From JAGTVB01 sp964624765 (GTDB taxonomy: Bacteria; Pseudomonadota; Gammaproteobacteria; HK1): a stretch of 18,770 bases of DNA. Positions within the stretch are counted from its first letter, which is position 1. Every line of letters starts with the position of its first letter. The stretch is from positions 1 to 18,770 of the forward strand of contig CAZUZO010000059.1 in NCBI GenBank assembly GCA_964624765.1. Direction: 5' to 3'. Under the pieces are notes generated by a model. The model was given only the letters and a program-made list of their open reading frames with translations. It did no database searches and was not told the origin of the DNA. Below are positions 1-6,803 of this stretch, in pieces. The translations under genes and the position numbers were made by a program.

Positions 1-1621
1 GGGCCGTCGAGGCCGGCGCTCGCCAGTCGTTGCCCTGGTAGGGGGTCCAGTCGACAAAGTAATGCTTGCGTTGATCCCGTGGTTGGATCATGGGTCGTGA
101 CACGACTTGGTTGGCTTCCAGTGCTGCCAGGTAATCGGCCACCATCTGATCGGCTTCTTCCTTTCTCAGAACGCCTTTCAGTATCAAGCGTTCCGCATAG
201 AGTTGCCGTACGTCCTGCTTCGTGGCCACCTTTTTATACATCATCGGCTGGGTCACTGAGGGATCGTCGGCTTCGTTGTGGCCGTGCCGGCGGTAGCAAA
301 CCATGTCGATGACGACGTCTTTGTTGAACGTCAAGCGGAAGTCCAAGGCGAGCTGCGTCAGGAATACCACCGCCTCGGGGTCATCCCCATTGACGTGAAA
401 GATCGGCGCTTGCACCACCTTGGCTACGTCGGTGCAGTACAGGGTGGAGCGCGAGTCGAGCGGGTGACTGGTGGTGAAGCCAATCTGATTGTTTAAAACG
501 ATGTGCACCGTGCCGCCGGTACCGTAACCGCGGGTTTCGGAGAGGTTTAGCGTTTCCATCACCACGCCTTGTCCGGCGAAAGCCGCATCCCCGTGGATCA
601 GTACCGGCAGCACCCGGTTGCGATCCCAGTCGTGACAGCGGGACTGGCGAGCACGTACGGCGCCTTCCACCACCGGAGCGATGATCTCAAGGTGCGAAGG
701 ATTGAAAGCCAGCACGATGTGGATCGGTCCACTGGGTGCATGGACATGGGAGGAAAAACCCAGATGATACTTGACGTCTCCCGAGCCTTCCACCGGTTTC
801 GCGCTGCCTTCGAATTCCCCAAACAGGGTTTGAGGATGCTTACCAAAAATGTTGACCAGCACGTTGAGGCGGCCCCGATGGGCCATGCCGATGGCGATTT
901 CGCGCACGCCGCGGCTACCGCTGGCGAGAATGAGCTCATCGAGGAGTGGAATGAGGCTTTCTGCCCCTTCCAAAGAAAATCGCTTTTGGCCGACATATTT
1001 CTTATGCAGATAAGTTTCTAATGCCTTGGCTGCAGTCAACCGTTTCAGGACATCGCGCTTCTTTGCCCGTGTGATCCCGTATCCGCGGCGCGTCCCCTCT
1101 AAGCGTGCCTGGATCCAGCGCTTTTGCTCGATCGATGTCAGGTGCATATATTCCGCCCCCACGGAGCGACAGTAGACGCGCCGGAACGTCTTCAGGATCT
1201 CCCTGAGTGTTGCCGTGGCAGGTCCACCGGGGAAACCGGTATGGAACGAGATATCGAGATCACCCTCCGTGAGCCCGTGGTAGGCGGGCTTCAAATCCGG
1301 GACCGCCGGGCGCACGAAATGCCGTAGCGGATCAAGGTTGGCGCGCCGGTGACCGCGCACGCGGTAGGCATTGATCAGTTCTATGACCGCGGCCTGCTTG
1401 GCCGTCAAGGTTGTGGATGTTGCCTGCGCCGGAGTGCCCCGCGGGGGTAACGCCTGAAGGTGGGTTGCCTTATACTGAATCCCGCCCTGGTTTAGCTGAT
1501 CGAAGAAATGCCGCCAGGTGGATGACAAGCCCTTTGGATCTTCCAGATAGCTCTGATAGAGCTGCTCGATGAAGGCTGTGTTGTGTGGTCCTGGCCAGGG
1601 CGTTCTCACATCTGGCAACAT
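1..1621 (-). CDS. sucA: 2-oxoglutarate dehydrogenase E1 component (N-terminal part, cut by window edge)
   Basis: Thiamine-diphosphate-dependent E1 subunit of the 2-oxoglutarate dehydrogenase complex, which decarboxylates 2-oxoglutarate in the oxidative TCA cycle. The minus-strand frame is open from the ATG at 1621 to the window edge, giving 540 codons of an enzyme that is normally about 930 residues, so the C-terminal part lies outside. The N-terminus carries the family segment FIEQLYQSYLEDP, used to bind the rest of the complex. Further in are HRGRLNVLVN (from about residue 248), the thiamine-site motif GDAAFAGQG (about 344) and NNQIGFTT (about 376). The frame stays open upstream to a TAG at 1718-1720, but no other ATG, GTG or TTG was seen there, so ATG 1621 is preferred; only a weak AAGGT precedes it. 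Its presence beside KorAB means that two routes of 2-oxoglutarate oxidation are encoded within 18 kb. The sucB and lpd partners are not in the window. Confidence 0.95.
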   Translation of the reverse strand, partial: MLPDVRTPWPGPHNTAFIEQLYQSYLEDPKGLSSTWRHFFDQLNQGGIQYKATHLQALPPRGTPAQATSTTLTAKQAAVIELINAYRVRGHRRANLDPLRHFVRPAVPDLKPAYHGLTEGDLDISFHTGFPGGPATATLREILKTFRRVYCRSVGAEYMHLTSIEQKRWIQARLEGTRRGYGITRAKKRDVLKRLTAAKALETYLHKKYVGQKRFSLEGAESLIPLLDELILASGSRGVREIAIGMAHRGRLNVLVNIFGKHPQTLFGEFEGSAKPVEGSGDVKYHLGFSSHVHAPSGPIHIVLAFNPSHLEIIAPVVEGAVRARQSRCHDWDRNRVLPVLIHGDAAFAGQGVVMETLNLSETRGYGTGGTVHIVLNNQIGFTTSHPLDSRSTLYCTDVAKVVQAPIFHVNGDDPEAVVFLTQLALDFRLTFNKDVVIDMVCYRRHGHNEADDPSVTQPMMYKKVATKQDVRQLYAERLILKGVLRKEEADQMVADYLAALEANQVVSRPMIQPRDQRKHYFVDWTPYQGNDWRAPASTA

Positions 1622-1679
1622 GATGGGTTGACCTTGCTTAGATTGTCCTACAAGCTGTTTTGGAACCGCCGCTGTCGTC

Positions 1680-1706
1680 CTAATAGCAGGGGGTGGTGGC
1701 TGTAAA
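1680..1706 (-). promoter_or_regulatory. candidate sigma-70 promoter for sucA
   Basis: On the minus strand, TTTACA (1706-1701) is followed after 15 bases by TGC-TATTAG, an extended -10 whose hexamer lies at 1685-1680. This is about 60 bases upstream of the sucA ATG. The 15-base spacer is short, which an extended -10 can partly offset. It was found by eye only and could be a chance match. Confidence 0.3.
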
Positions 1707-1717
1707 ATCTTCTGTTG

Positions 1718-2050
1718 CTATCCTCTTGTCCCTCTTCGGCCCGCCAAGCCTTTAGCTGAAGTCCCTTGTCGCCAATCCATATCTTCGGCGCTCACTTCCG
1801 TCTCGCGAGATCGCGGGCTGTTCGGCGCGGTACTGACAAGGCCGATCGGCTGTCTCAATACCCGTCCTGGGCAGGCACGGGAGCTGCTTTCCTCCCTCGA
1901 GGGGTCTGGCGGATTGGGGCAGCACCGCCCGTTACACGACGGCGGTGACCAAGCTGTTTCCGGTCGTGTACCTTGCGCCCAGAGCTGTAGCCTGACCCAC
2001 CCGGCGCAAAGGAGGCTCAGCGCGAGCACCGCGAGGAGGTGTCGAAGCAT
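1718..2050 (-). CDS. doubtful small exported protein, 110 residues
   Basis: I do not recognise this ORF. From the ATG at 2050 the first residues (MLRHLLAVLALSLLCAG) look like a signal peptide or a single membrane anchor. The cysteine LSLLC does not match a lipobox, because Leu stands at -1. The rest is rich in Pro, Arg and Ser with several Cys (a CNGRCC segment) and shows no domain. It sits between the repeat copy after rnfA and sucA. A run of G (GGGGGA) about 12 bases upstream is a poor ribosome site. The longer reading from 2143 would start inside the repeat. It may be a lineage-specific small protein, a gene remnant or a chance ORF in GC-rich DNA. Confidence 0.25.
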   Translation of the reverse strand: MLRHLLAVLALSLLCAGWVRLQLWAQGTRPETAWSPPSCNGRCCPNPPDPSREESSSRACPGRVLRQPIGLVSTAPNSPRSRETEVSAEDMDWRQGTSAKGLAGRRGTRG

Positions 2051-2064
2051 GGCGAGGAATTCCC

Positions 2065-2205
2065 CCACATGTTGTGAAAAACGGCCCAACCCCCCCCCAT
2101 TGGCGGCGTTGAGCGATGCCCGTCTGATTATCTGACGCGTCACGCGGCTTTACGCCGTTCGCCTGGCTCTCGGGCCGCCCGCGACGGTTTTTCACCACCT
2201 CTCAG
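2065..2205 (+). repeat. dispersed inverted-repeat element, degenerate copy
   Basis: Most diverged of five related copies in the window. The right end (GTTTTTCACCACCTCTCAG, ending at 2205) matches the family terminus. The left end has decayed to ...TGTTGTGAAAAACGG near 2070-2086, so that boundary is approximate. Internal family words remain, including GGCGTT, CGCCTGGCTCTCGGGCCG and CGCGACGGTTTTT. The terminal CTGAGAGG, read on the minus strand, supplies the TGA stop of rnfA. It has no coding capacity of its own. Confidence 0.7.
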
Positions 2206-2780
2206 TACCCGCTAAATAGCCCGGCAAATCCCATGAAGGCCAGCGACAGCACGCCAGCCAGGATGAGGTTCAGGGCCGTGCCGCGCATGAGGGTGGGGAT
2301 GTCCGATAGTTCAGTCTCTTCCCGTAGCCCTGCCATGAGAACGAGGGCGAGCGTGAAGCCGCCGCCCGCCCCGAGGGCAAATACTACGCTCTCGAGCAAC
2401 CCATAATCGCGGTTGGTGGCAAAGATTGCGAGTCCCAATATGGCGCAGTTGGTGGTGATCAAGGGTAGAAAGATACCGAGCGAGCGAAATAGCACCGGGC
2501 TTAGCTTCTTGATAACCATTTCCACGAACTGCACCGTGCTAGCGATCACGACGATGAAACTGATGAGCCGCAGATAGGGTGCATGGATCAGTATATAGGT
2601 GTTTAGAACCCAGGCACACAGGGCGGTGATCAACATGACGAAAAGCGTTGCCAGTCCGAGTCGCCAGGCCGTTTGCAGGCGACCCGATACCCCAAGGAAG
2701 GGGCACAGGCCCAGAAAATAGGACAGCACGAAGTTATTGATGACCAGTGCGCCGACGAAGATCCAGACGAGCTCGCTCAT
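2202..2780 (-). CDS. rnfA: Rnf complex membrane subunit A
   Basis: Integral membrane subunit of the Rnf ferredoxin:NAD+ oxidoreductase. At 192 residues it is close to the usual 193 and shows about six hydrophobic segments. The family motifs GLCPFLGVS (Cys26) and TTNCAILG (Cys112) are present; in this family the two cysteines face each other in the membrane and, with their counterparts in RnfE, are thought to hold a shared iron-sulfur cluster. The ATG at 2780 overlaps the rnfE stop by four bases (ATGA), indicating translational coupling. The C-terminus reads FAGLFSGY, and the TGA after Tyr belongs to the end of the adjacent repeat, so the last residues differ from the usual VKL-like ending. 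It is homologous to NqrE, but the operon identifies it as Rnf. Confidence 0.95.
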   Translation of the reverse strand: MSELVWIFVGALVINNFVLSYFLGLCPFLGVSGRLQTAWRLGLATLFVMLITALCAWVLNTYILIHAPYLRLISFIVVIASTVQFVEMVIKKLSPVLFRSLGIFLPLITTNCAILGLAIFATNRDYGLLESVVFALGAGGGFTLALVLMAGLREETELSDIPTLMRGTALNLILAGVLSLAFMGFAGLFSGY

Positions 2781-3442
2781 GATGACGACGGGGTACTGTC
2801 GGCCACCGCTCTTTGGGAGAGGTGGGTGCGCTTCGACCGCGCCCAGTTGAGGGCTAGCAGCAGCAAACCCAGGCTAAGGAAGCCACCCGGGGGTAGCAGC
2901 ATGACCACCCACGGCTCGAATTGGGGTCCAAGGATGGGGAGGCCGAACAGGCTACCGCTGCCCAGTATCTCCCGCAGGCTTCCCAGGGCTAGCAGGGCGA
3001 GGGTGAAGCCTCCTCCCATCCCGAGGGCATCGGCGCTGGCAAGCCCGACAGGGTGTTTGGCTGCGAAGGCTTCCTGTCGGCCTAGGATCATACAATTGGC
3101 TACGATGAGGGGGATGAAAGCGCCCAGTTCTTTATGCAGCTCGGGAACCCAAGCCAGTAACACGAAATCGACCACCGTCACGAAAGTGGCAATGATGATG
3201 ACGTAGCACGAGATGCGCACCTGCTTGGGGATGAAATCTCGCAGCAGGGACACCATGACGCTCGAGCTCACGAGAACCGAGAGTGTCGCCAAACCCATGG
3301 TGAGTGCGTTGAGGGCGCTGTTGGTCACCGCCAGCATCGGGCACATACCGAGAACTTGGACAAACACGGGATTGTCACGCCAAATGCCCTTAGCCATTTC
3401 CTGGTAAGCTTTGCGTGATTCCCGGTGCGCGGTAGCGCTCAT
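2777..3442 (-). CDS. rnfE: Rnf complex membrane subunit E
   Basis: Integral membrane partner of RnfA (NqrD/RnfE family), 221 residues with about six hydrophobic segments. It has the expected pair of cysteine motifs, VLGMCPMLAVTN (Cys34) and IVANCMILGR (Cys117), which mirror those of RnfA. The segment WRDNPVFVQVLGMCP near the N-terminus is typical of RnfE and distinguishes it from RnfA. The first 15 or so residues are polar and the C-terminal 20 are charged and Ser-rich. The ATG at 3442 overlaps the rnfG stop by four bases, and the stop overlaps the rnfA start in the same way, so G, E and A form a tightly coupled block. Confidence 0.95.
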   Translation of the reverse strand: MSATAHRESRKAYQEMAKGIWRDNPVFVQVLGMCPMLAVTNSALNALTMGLATLSVLVSSSVMVSLLRDFIPKQVRISCYVIIIATFVTVVDFVLLAWVPELHKELGAFIPLIVANCMILGRQEAFAAKHPVGLASADALGMGGGFTLALLALGSLREILGSGSLFGLPILGPQFEPWVVMLLPPGGFLSLGLLLLALNWARSKRTHLSQRAVADSTPSSS

Positions 3443-4158
3443 CGATCACCCCGGCTTCGATCCCGAGCGGGTGATTCGCGATCGGGCTGGTGTGCCGGCT
3501 CCACCGGATCGCAGGATGGCATAGGGCCCCGCGACAGCCGCGGTCCCCATTCCTGGAGGCCAGCATTGATAATATTGACCACCGCCTGAGCGGAGATGGT
3601 GGCGCCAGTGATGGCATCGACTTCATGCTGGGCACCCTTGGTGCCGCTTTTCACAAGCGTAATTTTGGGTTCCGTGGACAGGCTCCGGAAGTTGTCGAGG
3701 AACGTTTGATCTTTGTAGATGCGATCGCCCAGGCCAGGGGTCTCACGGCTCTCCAGGATCTCTAGCCCGACGATGCGGCGCTCATCAGGCAGGTAACCGA
3801 AGAGCAGTTTGATGGTGTCCTGGAAGCCGGCACCCTCGGCAGGTATGGTGAGACCGACCCACTGGCCGAGACGGTCACAGCCAGCATAAATGGCACGTCC
3901 TCCTGCAACGCTTGGGTCTGCCAGGCGCAGCTCACCCTGGGCGTAAACCCAGCGCTGAAAGCTTACGACTCCGGGAAGTACCCGAAATACCGCCTCGCGC
4001 AACGCTTGGGCCTGGTTGGCCTCGATGCGCGGCCGTGTCCACTCATAGGCGCCCACGATGGCAACCCCGGACAGTAACCCGGCCAAGCCCAGGGTTACGA
4101 TGAGCCGGCCGGGCCCCGCTTCATATCGCTTTGGCTCGATGCTCGGTTCTCCATTCAA
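3439..4158 (-). CDS. rnfG: Rnf complex FMN-carrying subunit G
   Basis: Membrane-anchored subunit carrying a covalently bound FMN, part of the electron path of Rnf. It has 239 residues: a short N-terminal stretch, one hydrophobic segment (about 20-42, LIVTLGLAGLLSG...) and a periplasmic FMN-binding domain. The attachment motif ITGATISAQ places the flavinylated Thr at about 187. The start is a TTG at 4158; a TAG lies four codons upstream in frame, and the ATG at 4154 is in another frame, so TTG is the most upstream possible start. Only a weak AAGG precedes it. Unlike the rest of the operon, rnfG is about 300 bases from the gene before it (rnfD), and that gap holds a repeat element and a possible new promoter. 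Confidence 0.93.
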   Translation of the reverse strand: MNGEPSIEPKRYEAGPGRLIVTLGLAGLLSGVAIVGAYEWTRPRIEANQAQALREAVFRVLPGVVSFQRWVYAQGELRLADPSVAGGRAIYAGCDRLGQWVGLTIPAEGAGFQDTIKLLFGYLPDERRIVGLEILESRETPGLGDRIYKDQTFLDNFRSLSTEPKITLVKSGTKGAQHEVDAITGATISAQAVVNIINAGLQEWGPRLSRGPMPSCDPVEPAHQPDRESPARDRSRGDR

Positions 4159-4178
4159 GGCCTTGGTCTAATCCCTGT

Positions 4179-4217
4179 GATCGGTGTTGGTACCGATCGT
4201 GCCCTGGCGCAGCCAGG
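4179..4217 (-). promoter_or_regulatory. two adjacent hairpins in the rnfG leader
   Basis: Two perfect inverted repeats stand side by side 21-59 bases before the rnfG TTG. One is GATCGGT-6-ACCGATC (4179-4198) and the other is CCTGGC-3-GCCAGG (4203-4217). Neither is followed by a T-run on the minus strand, so they are not standard terminators. They could be an operator, an mRNA-stabilising structure, or an aid to initiation at the weak TTG. The function is unknown. Confidence 0.4.
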
Positions 4218-4257
4218 TTATCTTCAACGACCCTTAGAACCCCTCGCCGGGGGCGGC

Positions 4258-4285
4258 GGTATAAGTTCATCGGGACCACACGCAA
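4258..4285 (-). promoter_or_regulatory. candidate promoter for rnfGEA
   Basis: On the minus strand, TTGCGT (4285-4280) and TATACC (4263-4258) are separated by 16 bases. They lie directly downstream of the repeat that interrupts the rnf operon and about 100 bases before rnfG. If active, this would let rnfGEA be transcribed independently of rnfBCD. The match is moderate and found by eye. Confidence 0.3.
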
Positions 4286-4291
4286 CAGCGT

Positions 4292-4433
4292 CTGAGAGGT
4301 CGTGAAAAAATCTGCTACACAACCCGATAGCGGCGTTGGGCGGTGCTCGCTCCTCGCCTATCTATGTCTCGTCGCTGCGCCCGGTCCGCTTGGCTCTCGG
4401 GCCGCTCGCTGCGGTTTTTCCACAACCTCTCAG
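4292..4433 (+). repeat. dispersed inverted-repeat element inside the rnf operon
   Basis: A 142-bp copy bounded by CTGAGAGGTCGTGAAAAA (left) and its near-complement GTTTTTCCACAACCTCTCAG (right). The central 40 bases (4326-4365) are identical to those in the copies at 12386-12535 (inverted) and 18644-18770, suggesting recent spread. The flanks share AGCG on both sides but out of register by one base, so a target duplication is not certain. It lies between rnfD and rnfG and encodes no protein. The paired termini could form a stem in the transcript and attenuate read-through into rnfGEA. Confidence 0.85.
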
Positions 4434-4464
4434 AGCGCATGGATTGCCCGGTTAGCGCATCGGG

Positions 4465-5466
4465 TTACCGCCCAAAGGGTCGCGGTTGGGTCGCCCGTTC
4501 GATCAACGGCGTTGCGCCGTTCATCAGTAAGATGGCGTACATGATGCCCTCGGGGTACCCGCCGTAGGCACGGATCAGGATCGCCAGTAAGCCAATACCG
4601 GTACCGAACAGCCACGCCCCCTTCGGACTGAGGGGAGAGGTGACCGGATCCGTCGCCATGAACACCGCGCCGAACAGCAGTCCGCCGGAGAACAATGCTA
4701 CCAACGGAGGCGCGCGGTGGGCATCAGCTAGATGCAGCAGTGCTGCCAAGGCGGTTGCCGAGGCGAGCACAGCGACCGGGATCCGCCAGTCGATGCTGTG
4801 CTGCCACACCAAGTAAAGACCGGCCAACAAGATGAGCACGCCGTTGGTTTCTCCAAAACAGCCGGCCGTATTGCCAAACATCAGCTCGGATAAAGGCGTT
4901 GCCTGATGCTGAAATTTCATCAAACCTAAAGGGGTTGCCGCGCTGAGAGCATCGAACGTTGGCTGGGCCAACGGTAGGGCGAGGTTACTCGGGATCACAT
5001 CGAAGAAGCTATCAGGGCCCTTCGGCGGGTGCCAAGTCGTCATAGCCGCGGGGAATGCGGCCAACAGGAAGGCCCGGCCCACCAAGGCGGGGTTGAAGGG
5101 GTTTTGGCCCAAACCGCCCCAAATCAGCTTGCCGAGGCCGATGCTGGCCGCCCCTCCGAGAAAGGCCATCCACAGCGGCAGCCCCGGCGGCAACGACAGC
5201 CCAAGGAGCAATCCGGTGAGCGCGGCGCTCAGATCGTGAAGGCTTTGGCCTCGATCCGGGCCCTGGGTAAACAGCCACTCCGTCATGAGCGATCCGGTCA
5301 CCGCGGCCAAAAGAACCAGTAACGCACTGAGGCCAAACCACCATACGGCACTGATGACCAGGGGCACCAGTGCGTAGATGACCTGGCGCATGGCGGCGGG
5401 GGTCGTCGGGCTCGATCGCAGCCATGGGGCGGGTTGCAGGATCAGCCCCGATTTTTTAGGTTTCAT
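4465..5466 (-). CDS. rnfD: Rnf complex membrane subunit D (covalent FMN)
   Basis: Polytopic membrane subunit of Rnf, homologous to NqrB, with 333 residues and about eight to ten hydrophobic segments. It carries FMN covalently on a Thr in the motif DALSAATPLGL (Thr at about 178), the RnfD/NqrB attachment site. Other family landmarks are GLGQNPFNPALVGRAF and, near the C-terminus, YGGYPEGIMYAILLMN. The ATG at 5466 overlaps the rnfC stop by four bases. The gene ends in TAA 32 bases before the repeat element that separates it from rnfG. Start and length fit the family. Confidence 0.95.
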   Translation of the reverse strand: MKPKKSGLILQPAPWLRSSPTTPAAMRQVIYALVPLVISAVWWFGLSALLVLLAAVTGSLMTEWLFTQGPDRGQSLHDLSAALTGLLLGLSLPPGLPLWMAFLGGAASIGLGKLIWGGLGQNPFNPALVGRAFLLAAFPAAMTTWHPPKGPDSFFDVIPSNLALPLAQPTFDALSAATPLGLMKFQHQATPLSELMFGNTAGCFGETNGVLILLAGLYLVWQHSIDWRIPVAVLASATALAALLHLADAHRAPPLVALFSGGLLFGAVFMATDPVTSPLSPKGAWLFGTGIGLLAILIRAYGGYPEGIMYAILLMNGATPLIERATQPRPFGR

Positions 5467-6803
5467 GCCAAGTCGGTGCTATGGGTGCGCAGCTTGGTCT
5501 TGCCAACCCTTATCAGTTGAGTGAGCGCAATGCCCGAAGGACAGCTGAGGGTGCAAGCGCCGCACTCGACGCAGTCCATGACGAAGTGTTGCCGCATCTC
5601 TTCGTAGCGACCGAGCCGCGCGAGGCGCCCCAGCCGTGATGGGTTCAGGAAATGTGGACAGGCCTGGAGGCAACGGCCGCAGCGGATACAGGGGAACTCG
5701 CGCCGCGAGGGAAGGAATTCGGCGGTCAGCGCCAGCAGGCCGGAGGTCCCCTTGACGACCGGTACGTCGAGGCTGGGAAGGGAGAATCCCATCATGGGAC
5801 CGCCCATGACAACAGCGCGAGTGGACGGCTTGAGTCCTCCGCAAAAGTCGAGCACCTCGCTGACCGGCGTGCCGATGGGCACGATAAGGTTGGCCGGGTA
5901 GGTCACACCCGGGCCGGAGACGGTGACGACGCGCTCGATGAGTGGCATGCCGAGGTCGAAATAATCGGCAATGGCCACCAGGGTGCCAACGTTGTTGACC
6001 ACGATTCCCAGATCACGTGGCAGCTTGTCCGCCGGCACCTCAACGCCAAAGATGGCGCGGATGAGCATTCTTTCTGCGCCTTGGGGGTATTTCACCGGCA
6101 GGGGAACAATGTCAGTACGGTGGTGGCGACGAATGGTGCTTCTGAGGACCGCGATCGCCTCCGGCTTGTTGAGCTCGATGCCGATGGTGGCACGTTCGGC
6201 GCCGAGCTTACGCTTGACGATGCCGATGCCCCGCAACAAAGCGCTAGGGCGTTCCACCATCAAACGATGATCGTGCGTGAGATAGGGCTCGCATTCGGCG
6301 CCATTAACGAGCAGATGATGAATGCGTTTGCCCTCCGGCATCGTGTACTTGACGTGGGTAGGGAAGGCCGCGCCACCCAAGCCAACGATGCCCGCACCTT
6401 GCAGTTCTTCGACAAATTCCTTCAGCGACAAGGAGAGTCGGTCAAAGCGCGACCTTTGCTCGAGGTGCTGGGTAGAGTAGCGATCGGCTTCGATCACGAT
6501 CGCTGGCTGCAGTGATCCATCCACATGACGGCGGGGCTCGATGGCCTGTACCCGTCCGGTTACGGGGCTGTGCAGGCTCGCGGACACGAAGCCCCCGGGC
6601 TGCGCGATCAACTGGCCGCGCTGTACTGGCTGGCCGGCGCGCACCACCGGTTGCGCGGGGACCCCCAGGTGCTGGCCGAGGGGCAACACATAGTGGTGCC
6701 CGAAAGGTAGCCGCTGAATAGGCAGATCGACCGTTTGCGCCTTGTAGGGTTTGGGATGTACGCCGTGACGGAAGCGTCTGCGCAGGGCGGCGACCGGATT
6801 CAT
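5463..6803 (-). CDS. rnfC: Rnf complex NADH-binding subunit C
   Basis: Peripheral cytoplasmic subunit thought to exchange electrons with NAD(H), 446 residues. It has an N-terminal barrel-sandwich part (LHSPVTGRVQAIEP), a Rossmann/SLBB region related to the NuoF family with GLGGAAFPTHVK and LVNGAECEPYLTHDHRLM, and a C-terminal ferredoxin part. The two [4Fe-4S] motifs are CIRCGRCLQACP (Cys372, 375, 378, 382) and CVECGACTLSCP (Cys411, 414, 417, 421). The protein lacks the long Ala/Lys-rich tail seen in some enteric RsxC. Its ATG overlaps the stop of the upstream PFOR-like gene by four bases and is preceded by GGAGAG at good spacing, so the two are translated together. Confidence 0.95.
   Translation of the reverse strand: MNPVAALRRRFRHGVHPKPYKAQTVDLPIQRLPFGHHYVLPLGQHLGVPAQPVVRAGQPVQRGQLIAQPGGFVSASLHSPVTGRVQAIEPRRHVDGSLQPAIVIEADRYSTQHLEQRSRFDRLSLSLKEFVEELQGAGIVGLGGAAFPTHVKYTMPEGKRIHHLLVNGAECEPYLTHDHRLMVERPSALLRGIGIVKRKLGAERATIGIELNKPEAIAVLRSTIRRHHRTDIVPLPVKYPQGAERMLIRAIFGVEVPADKLPRDLGIVVNNVGTLVAIADYFDLGMPLIERVVTVSGPGVTYPANLIVPIGTPVSEVLDFCGGLKPSTRAVVMGGPMMGFSLPSLDVPVVKGTSGLLALTAEFLPSRREFPCIRCGRCLQACPHFLNPSRLGRLARLGRYEEMRQHFVMDCVECGACTLSCPSGIALTQLIRVGKTKLRTHSTDLA

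Noticed and set aside
569..1021. Plus-strand ORF of 150 residues and the minus-strand ORF 598-996
   Set aside because: Both are other-frame readings of sucA, whose conserved motifs occupy this stretch.
4292..4433. Insertion sequence with transposase
   Set aside because: The element is only 142 bp and encodes no protein; at most a non-autonomous derivative.
4302..4567. Plus-strand ORFs over the repeat between rnfD and rnfG
   Set aside because: They lie across the repeat and the antisense of rnfD. The repeat family does not keep a common reading frame among copies.
5652..6515. Plus-strand ORF of 287 residues
   Set aside because: Antisense shadow of rnfC with no recognisable domain; rnfC motifs on the minus strand are unambiguous.
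2202..6803. Na+-translocating NADH:quinone reductase (Nqr) instead of Rnf
   Set aside because: The subunits are homologous, but RnfB and RnfC with their ferredoxin motifs are present and no NqrF is encoded.
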